Source: Gymnodinialimonas ceratoperidinii
GTDB taxonomy: Bacteria > Pseudomonadota > Alphaproteobacteria > Rhodobacterales > Rhodobacteraceae
Assembly (NCBI RefSeq): GCF_019297855.1
Contig: NZ_CP079194.1
Coordinates: 917,501 to 981,500, forward strand
Direction: 5' to 3'
DNA: 64,000 nt
Part shown: one piece after another, positions 63,443-64,000 of the stretch
Layout of the letters: every line of letters begins with the position of its first letter
Position numbering within the stretch: position 1 is the first letter of the stretch
Notes under the pieces: model-generated
What the model was told of the DNA's origin: nothing
What the model saw: only the letters and a program-made list of their open reading frames with translations
Databases searched by the model: none
Program-made: the position numbers and the translations under genes

Positions 63443-64000
63443 TCAGCGTTTGTAGCCGGGAGGGGTGAAGGGAAGCTTGGTCTGGGTGACGGGCAAGCGC
63501 TTGCCCCGCACCTCTCCAAACAAGGAAATATCCTTCGGCGTGTCGGCGTCAATCAACGCGAGCGCCATCGGGCTGCCGAGGCTGGGACCGAATCCGCCGG
63601 AGGTGATTTCCCCGATGGGCGTTTCTGCGTCCTCGCTGTCGAAGATCTGAACCCCGGCGCGCATCGGTGCACGGCCTTCGGGCAGCAGTCCCACGCGGCG
63701 GCGCGGGGCGTTGCCGCCCAGTTGCGGCAGGATCACGTCGGCACCGGGAAAGCCGCCGGCGCGCTCACCGCCGGGCCGGCGCACCTTGCCGATGGCCCAT
63801 GCCTGACCGGCCTCGACCGGGCTGATGGTGGGAGAGAGGTCCTGCCCATAGAGCGGCAGCCCCGCTTCCAGCCGCAGGCTGTCCCGGGCGCCCAGGCCGA
63901 TGGCCTCGACCCGGTCATCGGCAAGCAGCGCGCGCGCGAAGGCTTCGGCGCGGTCCTCGGGGATCGAGATCTCGAACCCGTCCTCGCCGGTATAACCCGA
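63443..64000 (-). CDS. gcvT: glycine cleavage system T protein (aminomethyltransferase), C-terminal part
   Basis: 185 codons are visible; the N-terminus lies beyond the right edge. The visible part starts [16 protein letters not shown], with [35 protein letters not shown], and the C-terminal barrel with [18 protein letters not shown] and [10 protein letters not shown]. These are GcvT landmarks (THF-binding and C-terminal domain). It is the first gene of gcvT-gcvH-gcvP. A glycine riboswitch, common upstream of gcvT, would lie outside the window. Confidence 0.96.
   Translation of the reverse strand, partial: SGYTGEDGFEISIPEDRAEAFARALLADDRVEAIGLGARDSLRLEAGLPLYGQDLSPTISPVEAGQAWAIGKVRRPGGERAGGFPGADVILPQLGGNAPRRRVGLLPEGRAPMRAGVQIFDSEDAETPIGEITSGGFGPSLGSPMALALIDADTPKDISLFGEVRGKRLPVTQTKLPFTPPGYKR

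Overview
The window looks like chromosomal DNA from an alphaproteobacterium of the Rhodobacteraceae/Roseobacter group. It is GC-rich throughout. It carries an RpoHII-type heat-shock sigma factor, a PhrB-type iron-sulfur photolyase, a MoeB with a membrane-spanning N-terminus, and a gene order (LpoA-like lipoprotein, rsmI, yraN, gshB) that I associate with this group from memory. No insertion sequences, prophage, CRISPR array or rRNA were found, and there is one tRNA. Most of it is a compact core chromosome with many 1- to 11-base gene overlaps.

Layout. 1-5075 (minus): murJ (cut by the left edge), glnD and an LpoA-like lipoprotein. 5273-7491 (plus): rsmI, yraN, gshB. 7488-10971 (minus): comM, a GST-like protein, a CobC-like phosphatase and cobU, with rpoH divergent at 11074. 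12125-18664 (plus): coaBC, dut, moeB, an amino-acid ABC binding protein and permease, and an M3 peptidase. 19359-21247: a 2-hydroxyacid dehydrogenase and an unknown membrane protein. 26406-21268 (minus): a complete urease operon ureD-A-x-B-C-E-F-G, where x is a 56-residue His-containing membrane peptide. tRNA-Gln lies just upstream. 31391-26753 (minus): capsule export genes kpsT and kpsE, then kdsA (Kdo synthesis) and a BON-MscS channel. 34260-31567 (minus): ArsR-type repressor, a PF03773 permease and nhaA. 42373-35759 (minus): the cell-elongation operon mreB-mreC-mreD-mrdA-rodA, then ghrA. 44428-42687 (minus): leuA behind a leucine-rich leader peptide and attenuator. 44523-57956: SDR, photolyase, gltX, MATE, dacB, DMT, nadD, a GGDEF/EAL protein and ettA. 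58213-59244: a cold-shock gene followed by three tandem paralogous microprotein genes. 59413-64000: a secreted DUF4329 protein, then the glycine cleavage genes gcvP, gcvH and gcvT (cut by the right edge).

The most unusual items are four. First, three 26-32 residue peptides (58836-59244) share the C-terminus PFR[FY]TDWA[AS]I. Copies B and C differ at 12 synonymous codons but at only 5 residues, so they look like a translated, selected family I do not recognise. Second, a family of 3'-end elements (35696, 59983, 62955 and a tail-only copy at 13352) consists of a G/C hairpin plus a tail ending in AAGATGAAG. Third, the leuA leader carries an attenuator whose alternative stems lack a U-run and whose leader peptide may be leaderless. 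Fourth, small unlisted genes sit inside or just ahead of the urease operon. All functional calls come from reading motifs by eye. No database search was run.
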